From Linum tenue (lineage: Eukaryota > Streptophyta > Magnoliopsida > Malpighiales > Linaceae): 64,000 nt of DNA. The translations under genes were made by a program, and so were the position numbers. The notes under the pieces were generated by a model. The model was not told the DNA's origin, did not search any database, and saw only the letters and a program-made list of their open reading frames with translations. How positions within the stretch are numbered: position 1 is the first letter of the stretch; each line of letters opens with the position of its first letter. This document shows positions 35,044 to 46,847 of this stretch, piece after piece. The stretch is taken from contig CAMGYJ010000010.1 in NCBI GenBank assembly GCA_946122785.1, positions 26,019,608 to 26,083,607 on the forward strand, written 5' to 3'.

Positions 35044-35533
35044 GGAATCACTTTCTTTCTCTAAAACTCGGAACTCCTCACTTGTGGCTGGAAATTGGCT
35101 TAAAAACCAGAAAATCCCGACTCACACGGCCAGGCCACATGGTCGTGTGACATCCCCAGCTGCCCGTGTGAGTTGTGCAAACCGCAGCGTTTTGATAAGT
35201 GACTCGGGAATCCTACATGGCCACGACCCACACGGCCGTGTGAGTGACCAGGCTGCCCGTGTGGCTTTTGCCGAGACTTCACACGGCCACAATGGGTCTC
35301 CTACACGGCCGTGTGGCCTTTAGGCATGCCCGTGTGGCTTCTGAGATTCTCGCCAAACGTCCAAACTTCGTCCAATCGACCCCGAACTCGTTCCTAAACC
35401 TTCATTCACGTACTAGGACCTGAAATATCACAAACAAGAACAACCTAGCGTGAAATCGGCCTAAAATGCGAGAATCGACATCTCAAACGGCTCAAGGAGA
35501 GGGATAAAAACATGTGCAATCAATGGTCTATCA
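34321..35533 (-). mobile_element. Solo LTR of an Athila-like retrotransposon
   Basis: Minus strand. It begins TGATAGACCATTGATTGCAC (35533 downward) and ends in CA at 34321. It is alignable by eye along its length with the LTR at 45479-46842, for example AACCTAGGCAGATATTCTC and GGTCTCCAGACCCTCTCAAT. No primer-binding site or polypurine tract adjoins it, so it is solo. Flanks TAAGA and TAAAT are not a clean duplication. The U3 part (35120-35340) is full of CACACGGCCGTGTG words, and a (CT)n run lies at 35012-35042. Confidence 0.8.
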
Positions 35534-36389
35534 TAAATCAACATATAAACAATGACCATGGGTTAAGGTTCAGTCTAAACTTCATGAATTAACAACTGAT
35601 ACATATTGTATAATATACTCAATTTAAGTATCTTGATAAAAAAGTAACATCCAAAGTGGAAATGAGTCGAGATTAGAGAATTTAATCATCATGAGGGATA
35701 CAGTTTGTGTCAAGTTTCAATTTGGATGAATAAATTGATCCAATAATGAAGTATCTTTACTAATAATTTCTCATTAAAAAGTCCTAATATTTACAACATT
35801 GGTCGAGATTTCGTCCAAACTCGGGGGATCGTGAATGTGTATTGGATTTCCAAAGGACCTAAAATCCCAATCTCTTTCGAGGGCTAAATACTTCTGATCA
35901 CAACCATAGGTGCCAAAGAAGAATGAAAAGAAGCCCAAAAAAGCAAAAAGGAACATAACCTCTGATACGATGAACATAATAAACCATATCGAGTTATGAT
36001 CCTGTCATCCCTACCCTTTTATTCTCCATAAAGGGAGCGGCGGGAGAGAATATGAAATAAATAGCAGGATCTTAGGATTTGCCTCTTATATATTACATAT
36101 CGAACGATAGACAACCCCAATGGTTATTTGATGTTATGGGGGTAAAAGCAGGAACTTTATCCCGGGGTGGGGGATAAGCAAGTAGCACTTTTAATATGAG
36201 TATTAGGGGATATAAGATAGGTCTGGTGAAGTATCTGGATAATTTTGAGCCTACTATATATACACACACATATATAATGTCAAGGTATACTATACTTTTG
36301 ATTTTACTCAAAATATGATATAAGATATGTATGTTGAAGTATGTGCATAAATTAGAGGTTAGAGAATTAGGGACTGGAGTTCACCCATT

Positions 36390-36910
36390 AGAGGTTAGGG
36401 TATAATATCATGCCCCAAAAAACTCCGGTTAATTCGGGGTCTAAATAGTAAAAGTCAATGGTCGTATGGTAGTGTGTGTGAATGAAAAAGTATAGTGCAC
36501 ACTAGCTTGAACTATATATACATATATGGATGGTTCTATCGCTTCTTGACTAAAATCAAGGTATAGCATACCTTGAGTAAGAAAATGCTATCTAGACCTC
36601 GAATTACCAAAGTTTGCAATGTGGTAGTATACCCTAATTCTTATAGATTAAAATCTAGGCCTTAATTCTAAAAAAATCATACACTAAGATCAATTTAACT
36701 AGAAACAAAAATCGATGGTAATGATTCGTTGAAACATATGCAACAAATTACATGCACAATTATAGGGTTTAGGGTCTATGGTTTAGATAACTAAGACCAA
36801 GGGTTCACTCATCCAGGGTTAGGGTATAGTATAATGCCTCAAAATCCGGTTAATTCGAGGTCTAGATAGCATTTTCTTACTAAGGGTATGTCGTACCCTA
36901 GATTTTAACT
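36390..36910. repeat. Direct and inverted repeats inside the Helitron
   Basis: CCGGTTAATTCGRGGTCTA occurs near 36425 and 36845 in direct orientation. A segment at 36555-36617 (with ATGCTATCTAGACCTCGAAT) is the inverted copy of 36848-36905. Together they form a foldback of about 350 bp. No coding sequence. Confidence 0.55.
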
Positions 36911-37504
36911 ACAGTACGATAGAAGGCACCATATATGTGTGTTTGTGTGGTTCAGCCTGACATAAGATAAATATTAGTGTTTTGATTTACAAAGTTTGAC
37001 ATAAGTTCTAAATGAGACGTGACAACGACATAATTTATGATTAGAAAACCGAAGCATCACAAGTGAGTGTGCTAAATATTGGAAATTTTCAATATAAACA
37101 TACTACAAACTTTGTTATGAATCAATAACACAATAAAAGATCCAAAATGATTTAAACATATAAATAATTTAATTAATATAAATTATAAAATAAATCTCAC
37201 CGGCCAACGGGCCGAGTAAAAAGCTAGTTACAAATGTTGGTGTTTGTGAACAAAAAAGATGTATCGTTACATAGATGACCCTCTTTGTAATGACATGGAA
37301 AACAAATAATAGAAAAAGAAAGATAGACGTGAATTTACATAAGGACATAGTTGCAAAATTTTCACTAAATAATGAGTCATTTGAAAATGACTCATATATA
37401 GGAGTCATTTGGAAATAACTCGATAAAGTCATTTGAGACTTTCGTATGGACAAAATAACTCATGTATTTATTGTTTAGCAAACAAGTGATTTGGTATAAA
37501 ATGG

Positions 37505-39152
37505 GGGTCGGATACTATGCTAACCCCTTAAAGGGTCTGCTTTTTGACACTCTCTTTTTGATTGGTCACTTTACCATTCAATCATTTGGCAAGTTGTATT
37601 AATGGAAGTTGTTTTTTATTTTATTGTTTGTAATCTTGTAAATTGGAAAAACATTAATTGTGATAATAATTATGAGTAGGGAAGCGACAATATTGTTGAA
37701 TGGGGTAAGTGTTCCTCAACTTTACCATATTCCTAATATTCCCTCTCGAAAAATAGCAACACATCTCTCTGCAGAAATCAATGGCGACCTGAAATCTTCG
37801 ACCGTCGCAGCGGTGGGATTACCTCCGACCTGTGTGGTGGGTTGATCGTCGACAGAGGACGAGATATAGGAGATGAAGAAGAACATGAAGGACGGCGACT
37901 GGTTGTTAAGAACATGAAAGGCGGCGGAGAACCCGCCGGAGATGAAGAAGAATACCTGGGGGTTTCCTGTCGACGGAGAACCATCCGGAGATGAAAAAGA
38001 ACATGAAGGACGGCGGGGGATTGTTACTTACCGCTCCCCATAGTGAAGTTCAACTCTACAATGTCTGGGAGACGTCGACACTGCCGTGAACATTTACCAC
38101 TGATCTGGTACATGTACCACTGACCTGATACCAGTACGAGTGCAACTATTCAAGCCATACTTTCAACACCAAAATGTGACAACCCACTTGTACTGTTAGA
38201 TATATTGAACTTGAACCATTAGCAAAGTCGAAACTCATCCTAAATGTTCCCATTGCAGTGTTCGATAGACTTTGGAGTGATACCATTGAAATGGTACATG
38301 TATCACTGAACTGATATACCAGTGAACTGATACATGTACCACTGAACAGATATATGTACAACCAATCTGATACGTAAACAAACCAGCAACTTCCCATTAG
38401 TATCACCACTAACTGTGGAGTAGAACGTGTTATCAAAAAAGGAAAATGCCAACAATAATAAAATATCCAGCCAATGCAACAAATAAACTTGAAGTCACTA
38501 TGAAATTGTTTGTGGGAAGTTTAAATAACGGAAAGTCAAGTATAGTCTTTCTCTCCTCTTAACTACATGTCGTTTTTTGTCGCTCCCTGTCGTGAAGTGA
38601 AACCCTATAGCGTCCGGCAAACGATGACACTACCGTGAAATGTACCACTATTATCTCACCTTAGGCAAATCCTGGTGCGGCCACTATCGGATTATCGAAG
38701 CTCTTCCGCAGATAGAAGGTTGTCGACGGGAAACGATCAAGCGCAGCAGAAAAAAAAAGATAAACCAGGTTCGAAGCTGAGGGTTTGGGATGGAAGACGG
38801 AGGACGACCGACGGGAGGGATGGGCCGACTATTGTTGTTAAGGAGAGGATGGGTTACGGCGGGGACGGTTCTGGTAGAGATGGTGCGGGAGGGTTTATGG
38901 TTTCAGAACACAGAGAGAGAAAGAGATGAAACAGTGACATAAAAAGGGGATGGGGGAATGAATTTTAAATTATGTTTGGGAACTGCTTCTTTCCCTTTCC
39001 AATGTATGTTGGGATCAATAATTACAAAATTAATTACAAATTACCAACTGTTAAATTTCTACCATTAGATTAACAGAAGTGAGAATGGACGGTAAAGAAG
39101 TTGGGTGTCAAAAATCATACCCTTTTAGGGGGTAGTCACGCTAACCGGTCCC
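37505..39152. mobile_element. MULE-like element, exact 9-bp TSD
   Basis: Ends GGGTCGGATACTATGCTAAC and, inverted, GGGACCGGTTAGCGTGAC; ATAAAATGG at 37496-37504 and 39153-39161. The interior has gene-like GC patches (37780-38040, 38660-38930) and repeats of CACTGATCTGGTACATGTAC-like words at 38090-38370. No transposase or recognised domain. Confidence 0.8.
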
Positions 39153-39161
39153 ATAAAATGG

Positions 39162-40526
39162 CTCAAGAAAATTAACCCCTTCATCTCTTTTCTCCATTAA
39201 TTGCATTCTCTTATTTTTACATTGTTTGAAGAGACATGTATAACAACTCAGGGACTGCATGAGCAATTTTCTTAAAGTCCAGTGACATCATGTAGAATGT
39301 CTCGATTTGTAAATTTTTTCGGAGTGATTTATATGAATTTATTAAGTCATTAGAACTACATTAATGAACAAAGGAAAGGGTAAACTAAATTTTTGGCAAA
39401 AATCCCAAGGAGAGATACAAACAGACACAAAATGTGCCAGACTTCAAGCCAAAAATTGAGAGAGTCTATTCTCAGCGGCCCCTCTTGTGTGTTACCGGAG
39501 GCATCAATGAGTGCTGGAGGCGAAGTCCCTCGATATTGTGTCCTGTAAAGGTGCTCCCTAGGATTAATAGACCCCACTATCACAAAGTGGCACATGGGGG
39601 TTGAGGTTCCTTTGTTATAAAAAAAATGAGAGAGTGAATGCTCAACATAAAAAGGTTGAACAAAACCCTAGCAACACAAATAGTCCCAAACGGGAGCAAC
39701 CACCATGTAGAAATAATACGGTCACACCAAGCAAGAACCCATTAGAGAATCACAAAGAATGCCGACGAGGAGGCAAATCGATGAAGACAGAACCTTTAGA
39801 CATCACACAGATATAACAACAGACTTGAAAAACCTCCTCGAAAGACGGACACAAACTGATCAACCGTTGCAAGCACCAGAAAAACAAGCCAGAGCTTAAG
39901 TTGAAAGATCTTCGCCTTATTCATAAAAAAAAAGATCTTCATCTTCGAGTTCCATAAAGTTGAAACAATGGGAGGATCACAATAATTCCCAAGACATCTC
40001 CGAAACACCTAGTTGCAGAGGTGAAGCAAGGAGGAGAAACAAATCATGAAGGATAATGCAAACGATTGAGAAAAACCCCGACCTCCTCTGTAACCCATGA
40101 AACATCTCAAACTAGATCTAAAAGATCAAACTTGACGAAGAAGAGGAATCACCCATCATGAAAAAAATCGGACAAAAAAACTCCTAAACAGATTCAAGGA
40201 AAACAAATGAAAGGAAGAAAGAACAAGAGAAGAAGGGGGAAGCTCGGCTTACCATTTTTAAATTCTTGGTTCAAAGCGATGATGGTGTATTGTTAACAGA
40301 TAGAAAAGCGATGATTGATGAAGTTATGGGTTTTTATCTCAGAGATTTCCTGGAGAAATGAATGTGGAATACAGTTGAGTTAGTGTCCATGATATATTTG
40401 TGGGTGAGGTTTTGAAAATATGGAAATTCATGCTCATCCTAATATTCATGTGAGGAGAGATTTTGCAACCTCATCTGTATTCTCGTGATTTTTCAATTAT
40501 CTGTAGGTGATACACGTCCCGCATAT
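39162..40526. other. No recognised gene
   Basis: A-rich DNA with short frames. At about 40268-40375 one frame reads VQSDDGVLLTDRKAMIDEVM then GFYLRDFLEK, vaguely like the region before L1 reverse transcriptase; too short to call. 40522-40526 is the left CATAT target duplication of the next element. Confidence 0.35.
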
Positions 40527-40545
40527 TGATAGACCATTAACTGCA

Positions 40546-41882
40546 CGATTGATCCTACTACTGCAGGAGTTCGACATCGAGATTCGGGACAATAAGGGAG
40601 CTGAACCTCATCTGCTCATCCCAAATTATCTAGTGGGCCAGCAGCTACCTAAAAGGATGACGACTCACACCATGAGGAAGTTCTTCTCCGACCTAAAGAA
40701 CTACTTCTGGGATGACCCTCATCTCTTCCGGATCAGAGCCGACAGGATCATCCGTTGTTGCGTCATGGAAAATGAGATGAGGGCATTCTGTCTCGTTGCC
40801 ACGAGGGACCTACTGGCGGTCACCATAGCGGTAACCGCACGGCGAGAAAGGTGCTACGTCGGGCTTTTACTCACCCACGCTCTTCAAGGATGCAGACGCC
40901 TTCGCACGCAGGTGCGATCGAAGCCAGAGGTCAGGTAATATCTCTGCCCGTGATGAGATGCCCCGAAATGTGTTTTATAAACTGTGAGTTTTTTTATGTC
41001 TAGGGTATCGACTTCACGGGCCCCTTCCCTCCATTATTTGGCAATACTTACATCCTAGTTGCTGTTGATTACGTCTCAAGGTGGAGCGAGGCGCAAGCTT
41101 TGTCCACTAATGATGCTAGACGTGTTTGTGGATTTTTGAAGCAGCTATTCTCCCGGTTTGGGAGACTTAGAGCCATCATAAGCGACCAAGGCACCCATTT
41201 CCGAGGCTAGTTTGATAAATTACTGTCTCGCTATGGTGTCACTCATAAGGAGTCCGTGGCCTATCACCCTCAAACGAGTGGTCAGGCCGAGCTGACGATT
41301 CGGGAGCTTAAGCGTATATTGGAGAAAACGGTGGATCAGTCCCGCAAGGATTGGTCCACCAAGCTCGATGATGCTCTCTAGGCATACCGGAATGCCTACA
41401 AGACGCCAATTCGTACTTCACCGTACCGACTTGTCTATGGAAAGACATGTCACTTGCCCGTGGAGCTATAGCACAAGGCCTTCTGGGCCCTAAAGTTGCT
41501 CAACTTGGATGTTAGTGTTGCAGGTGCTGCATGAAAATTGCAGATGCTGGAGCTGGAGGAATGGCGTTACCACGCCTATGAGAACACCAAGCTATATAAG
41601 GAGCGTACTAAGCGCCTTCACGAAACTCGTTTAAGGGGTGCGAAGGAGTTTCAGTTTGGTGATCGAGTTCTCCTCTATAACTCTCGCCTGAAACTCTTTC
41701 CTGGAAAGCTCCGCTCCCGGTGGTCTGGACCGTTCACGGTCACACAGGTGTTCCCATATGGCACAATTGAGATTGCCAACCCGCAAACTGAGCCGTTTAA
41801 AGAGAATGGCCATCGTCTCAAGCTCTATCTGGGAGACGAGATCGAACGTGCGGAGTTAGTGGTTGAACTCGTCGACCCTTAG
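40546..41882 (+). pseudogene. Athila-like pol remnant: RNase H end and integrase
   Basis: It starts with LILLLQEFDIEIRDNKGAE, the end of Ty3 RNase H. A frameshifted HHCC zinc-binding part follows up to about 40940. From 41004 to 41882 a single frame carries the integrase core: [13 protein letters not shown] (first Asp), IISDQGTHF (second Asp), [19 protein letters not shown] (Glu), then the C-terminal RVLLYNSRLKLFPGKLRSRW region. Four in-frame stops interrupt it: 41208 TAG, 41379 TAG, 41469 TAG and 41532 TGA. No frameshift occurs within 41004-41882. Cannot be active. Confidence 0.85.
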
Positions 41883-42837
41883 TACCGCCATGGGCGTCCA
41901 GCTAAAAGACGGTAAAGAAGCGATTATGGGGAGGCAACCCCACCACGGTTTGCATTTATTTTCCCCCTTTTCCTTTGTTTTGTGTTGTGTTTGAGTCAGT
42001 TGCACGTCTGTGATGAAGTTAGGTCGTCTGATCTGCCTCGGTTTGGTGTGTTCGTGCAGGGGTGTTCGAAAATTTGAAAAAAATTGCATTTTGGTCGAAA
42101 AGGGTAAATACCCGGTCGGGTATTTTGGCGTCACGGCCGGGACCCATTCTGCCTAGGGGGCGCGGAAAAGGGAAATCCTCGACCTTGACCCAAAAATCCC
42201 CGGACGGGGATTTTGGCTTCTCGGCCGGGTTTTTCCTTAGTCAGAAACGCCGCGTTGCGGGAATACCCGACCGGGTATTTTCGCTTTAAAAGCGAACCCG
42301 CGATCGTCCCTTTCTATCTCCTCTCATTTTTTCAGAATTCTCCCTCTCTTCATTCTCATTTCCTCTCCTTTCTCTCCCGCGTGAGCGACTACCGGCCACC
42401 ACGCCGACGTTTTCTGGCGGGCTTCCTGGCGAACTTTTCGGGTCCATTTTTAGCGTGGTTTCGCGTCCCCTCTACGGTTCTACTTGTGTTTCCAAGTGTG
42501 TTGCTTGCTCAATTTGTTCTTTTTTTTTTTCTGGAAAATCGGACTGTAGATGTTTGGACCGAGAAATGTGAATTGCCGGCATGTTTGAATTAGAATAGGG
42601 TGAGGGATGTCGTGGTTAGAAATAGCAAATGCATGTTTGATGTCTTTATGCTTGAATGTGTCGTGTTCTACATGATTCATACTTGAATTGTGGTTGTTTT
42701 GCTTGCAAAATGACCGTTTGTGCGTGATTTCTTACCATAGGTGTCCTTAAAGTGTGGGGGGAACAGTTGAACCCATACTTTTGGTCCTAACGAGTATTTT
42801 CTTGGCTCCACCTTTGGTTTGTTGATTTTTCAGGATC
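41883..42837 (+). other. Spacer between integrase and the downstream frame
   Basis: Non-coding. 42100-42290 holds an array of AATACCCGGTCGGGTATT-like words and CGGCCGGG variants, the same word as in the U3 of this element's LTR. AAGTGTGGGGGGA at about 42751, like a polypurine tract, precedes the next frame. Confidence 0.6.
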
Positions 42838-44096
42838 ATGTCTCTCGATCATCCGTTCATGCAGGACCTGCGCTTGCACCCGGAGTACGCTGACCAGTAC
42901 CGCTGGGTCATACGCGGGGTGATCCAGCGCCATCACCAGTTGGAGTGGGGGGTTTTCGACCAGCTCCACTGCCTGAACGAGATCTCCACCGCCTTTAGCC
43001 ACCCTGACTGGCGGATTCTACTGTGCATCGAGGAGCTCACTTACACGGAGCTGGTGTGTGAGTTCTACACCACATTCCGGTACCGCTCCAAAGCGGCCCG
43101 AGACTCCCCACCGGTGTCACCTTTAGGCTGTGCGGGACCTGCGGAAGATGAGCATCGATGGGCTGGCGTATGCACTGGGCATCTACTACCACCCCTACTC
43201 CCGCCACGAGATCGTGATCCCCATCCGAAGGACTGGAACCAGGACGCATTCTACCGCCGCATAGCTCATCGTGCCTACAGGGTGGACTAATTCGATGCCG
43301 GCCAGACATACGTCTCCACCCTCAAGCCACAGTGGCACATCCTCAACATCCTGATCACCCGCTCGATCGTCCCCAATGTCACTGGTTCACACAAGATCTC
43401 GAAGCGGGTGCTCAACGCCATGTACTCGATGAGGGAGCCGGATCACATGCTACATTTGGGTTCTTTCGTGGCCACCACCTTCTCTCGGTGCCATGGGAAA
43501 CGCAACCACCTATTTTGTGGTCCCTTGATCACAAAGCTGGCGCGCCATTTCGAGATCGACTTGGCGGGACTTACTTATGCCACAACACGGGGCGACTCCA
43601 CCCCTATCATCCGGGAGGTGCTTCACAACGTGCTCTTGCTGGCCTCTGATGAAGGGCATTCCTGGGTGGATGGGTTATCTCTGACTCCCGAGGAGGATGC
43701 AGATGATGATGAGGAGGACGAGGAGGATGAGGACTACACCGGCGCGGATGAGGCCGATGATGATGATGACGGGACCATGGTTGCTGATGAGCTGGAGCAC
43801 CCACTCTCCCCCCAGAGGATCTTCAGCCACGACGGAGACCCGAGCGAGGCGAGTCCTCCTCCGGTTCGTCGATGGCTTTTGGTCCATCAATGGACTTCTT
43901 CACGGAGAAGTTCCATCAGATGGGGCTCCATTTTCAGCAGCTCAGGGTCCAGAACCAGCAGCTCTTGGACCATCAAGTCCAGCTTTACCAGCAGTTTCTG
44001 GACGAGCGGCTCGACCGGATGGAGGCTCAGCAGGGAGTCACTAGTGCTCGCATCAAGCGGAAGCGGGATCGTAACCGCCGGATGATGGAGTATTAG
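42838..44096 (+). pseudogene. Decayed post-pol frame of the Athila-like element
   Basis: It starts MSLDHPFMQDLRLHPEYADQ and continues with AFSHPDWRILLCIEELTYTE. After two compensating shifts and a TAA at about 43288, the same frame resumes to 43.8 kb and includes a run of about 40 Asp/Glu-rich residues. The last part, in another frame (43872-44096), is a Gln-rich coiled coil ending in RIKRKRDRNRRMMEY. This is the position of the extra or envelope-position frame of Athila elements and resembles proteins annotated as putative plant transposon proteins. Its function is unknown, and no signal peptide or membrane helix is evident. Confidence 0.6.
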
Positions 44097-45468
44097 GAGC
44101 ACCTCTAGTCCTGTCATCCGCCATAGGAGCACCACTGGACTACCCGGTGGGACCATTCACCACCCCCGCCACCACTGACAGATGGGGTTGAAGACCTCAT
44201 GGAGCAGATCGACTTCAGCCAGCTCGAGTAGGTTGTACTCGCTGGTCGTTTTGTGTTTCTTTTGTTTTGGTTGGGAGTGCAAACTGGCTTTTGGTTGGTT
44301 TGTTTTCTTTTCTTTTGGATGGTGTACTATGGGGCTGACAATTGACGTAACGTATCTGTGCTTGAGTGCTTGTGTCTTCTTTAGCTCTGCCTTTGCACTG
44401 ACTGGTCCCATTCCAGTCTGTTTCAGTCTGAATGGTCCACCTTCCAGTCTCACTGCAGTCTGCGCATATCGGTAACATCGTTCCCCTTATCCTTTCCTCT
44501 TCTCCATTGAGGGTAATGTCGAACTTAAGTGTGGGGGGGATGTTTCTATTTGACTGTTTAGATCTGTTTGTGTGCTTGGAGCCTAGTCCGCTGTCCAAAT
44601 TTCGATTTGAGGGCTCCAAGTACGTGTTCCTTGCAAATTTCCTGCTCAGTATGCTTTGAATTGACAGTCTCTATAGTAATATGCAACCTAGGGAGGTATT
44701 GTAGCGCTGTGGGGGATGTTGATGCATTTAAGAAGTCTCATTTCTTCTTCATACTGTGTTGGTTGATTGTGTGAATTAGTGATCCTATGACCCTTGCATT
44801 GTGTGGTGTTGTGTACTCTCTACCTGTCATGGACTCCTATATCATGATTTAAAAAGAAAGGTGCTAAAAAATGTGCTTTAAAATAACGTCTCTCTTGCGA
44901 ATTGGGAGAAAGTGTGTAAGGGGAGACGAGAATCCGTTCCCAATTTCCACCTACTACCTCCAGCCCCCTTACATTTCTTTCCCCCGCACAAGGCTCGAGA
45001 CATCCGCTCCTGGCATGGCCGGTAAGAGCCGGGCTCCCGCAAAATCTTTGCTAGGTGGGAGCCCCCATTTTGAGTAAAAACAGGTTGGAACCCTTGAAAA
45101 GAAAAAAGAAAAAGAAAACAAAGAAGAAACACAAGGAAAGAAAAAAAAAAAGAAAAAAGGGGTTCCAACCATCTTCAAGAAGAAAATAGAGCACCTTGAA
45201 AAATGCGAGTCCATGATCTTTTGTTTTTGAGATTCCATTCGTCCACGATTCATTTGTCCTCTGATCTCTATTTGCCATGATGCCGACTCAAGACTAGCAT
45301 TATCGCCGAAGAAGTTAGGAGATGACTTGTGCGTTGGTTGACCTCGTAAGTTGCTAAATGATCTAGAACATCCTCTACCGACGATCGAGGGTGTTTGTTG
45401 CTATAGAGGTTTGGAGAGCTGCATTGGTTTGAGTTAGGTTTGCTTGGGGACAAGAAAACGGTTAAGTG
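44097..45468 (+). other. Athila-like element 3' untranslated region
   Basis: Non-coding tail between the second frame and the polypurine tract, with an A-rich stretch (45095-45190) and TTAAGTGTGGGGGGGATG at about 44524. No gene. Confidence 0.5.
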
Positions 45469-45478
45469 TTGGGGCATT
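45469..45478 (+). other. Polypurine tract
   Basis: TTGGGGCATT directly before the LTR TG, after GCTTGGGGACAAG. This arrangement is typical of Athila-like elements and primes plus-strand DNA synthesis. Confidence 0.65.
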
Positions 45479-46842
45479 TGATAGACCATTAATTGCACAT
45501 GTTTATACCTCCGTTCTTGAGCCATTTGAGAGTCGATTCTCGTGTTTTAAGCCGATTTCATGCTAGGTTGTATGTTTATGTCATATTTCAGGACTTGGCG
45601 TTGACGTGAAGGTGAGGAAACGGGTTTTTGGTAAAAAAGGAGGACACTGGAGTGAAGGGCGCTGGAAGAGGAAAATACCCGACCAAGAGTTAAAATACCC
45701 GGCCGGGTAAAATACAAAGAGAGGCCGGGGATTCTTGTTTTAGACGCCAAAAAGGCATAAGGGGTCCCGGCCGGAGAGCTAAAATACCCGATCGGGTATT
45801 CTGGACCTCGATCGGGTATTAATCCCCTAGCTGCTGCTATGCGTTTTGAAATTCCTGGCCGGGCACTTGAAATATCCGACCGGGTATCATGGCCGGGGAA
45901 CGTGAACCTGCTGATTTTTAAGGGAAAGAAGACCAATTTTTGAAGGGTTCGGAATTTTTGGAGAAAGAAAGCTGATATCTAGAGAGAGAGTGACGAACCA
46001 GAATCTCCAAGCGCCCTAGATCGATCTTCATCACCATTGGAGCTTGGCTTAAGCTTGGAGAGGTGCCGATTGATTGCCAGAAGCAGAATCTCATCCTTCA
46101 CAGCATGGTTTCCGCATCTGAGCTAGATTTCCCTTCTCTCTCTATGGAGTAAACTCTCTCACTCACCTGGGTATGAAGAACCCTAGACTTGTATGTTAGG
46201 TCTGATTATATGAACCCAAGTACGAATCCATTGATGTTGATTATATTCAATTGAGGCTTGATTTCTTGAATGGAATGAATCCAGATCAAATTCCTGTTAT
46301 TTTTGCTTTGACCTAGAAAGAGAATATCTGCCTAGGTTGATAGAGCACCCTTGATTGAAGGTAGTGAATTGACGACTTTAGTCGAGGAGTCAATTCACTA
46401 TTATGTATCGGATTTACTCCGGTAGAGGAGGTTTGGTTCGTGTGGGCCTCAATCTGTTTACTCCGGTGGAGGTTAGTCGCCCGCTAGGGATTCAGATTGA
46501 GAGGGTCTGGAGACCTTTAGTCAAGACTGCAGATTGTTTAAGAACCTCCCGCGGTATAACTATCATTGAACTTGAACTTGGTGAATTACAACCTGGCTTA
46601 ACTACAGTCAAGGGGGAACCATATCTGGGTGACTTCTCTCAACTTTGAACACAACTTTCACAGCTTTTGCTTGCTAGTTTAGTTAAACCTTCACTACACT
46701 TGAACCTCTAAATAACAAGATTTTCACGGAGTAGCCATCACACCTAGAACCCGGGTTGACATTTAGAACTGAACCCGCTATACTACGCATTAGTAGGTGG
46801 TTATACTTGGCCACTTTCTAGTGTGACGGTAGAGGCGTGTCA
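45479..46842 (+). repeat. 3' LTR of the Athila-like element (1364 bp)
   Basis: Begins TGATAGACCATTAATTGCAC, ends GGCGTGTCA, followed by the CATAT duplication. The U3 part 45675-45905 carries the word AATACCCGRYCGGGTATT in several variants (CCCGGCCGGG, CCCGATCGGG, CCGACCGGG). The downstream part (46000-46840) aligns with the solo LTR at 34321-35533 in opposite orientation. Confidence 0.85.
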
Positions 46843-46847
46843 CATAT

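Larger units (their letters stand above)
32931..37227 (+). mobile_element. Helitron, both ends visible, non-autonomous
   Basis: The 5' end TCTATACTATATATTA follows A at 32930, which belongs to a (TCTA)n run starting at 32911. The 3' end is a hairpin CGGCC/GGCCG (37201-37214), AGTAAAAAG, CTAG at 37224-37227, then host T. Insertion between A and T is the Helitron rule. The 4297 bp contain no Rep/helicase. They include the solo LTR at 34321-35533 and the foldback at 36390-36910; the remainder is AT-rich. Confidence 0.75.
40527..46842 (+). mobile_element. Athila-like Ty3 retrotransposon with large internal deletion, CATAT TSD
   Basis: CATAT is directly repeated at 40522-40526 and 46843-46847. 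The element starts with the first 20 bases of its own LTR (TGATAGACCATTAACTGCAC) and then jumps straight into the RNase H coding region. The rest of the 5' LTR, the primer site, gag, protease and reverse transcriptase are gone. The rest follows in order: RNase H end, integrase, a long spacer, a second frame, the polypurine tract (45469-45478) and the full 3' LTR. Confidence 0.85.

Noticed and set aside
40268..40375. L1-like fragment before the Athila-like element
   Set aside because: Only about 30 residues of vague similarity; too short to call.
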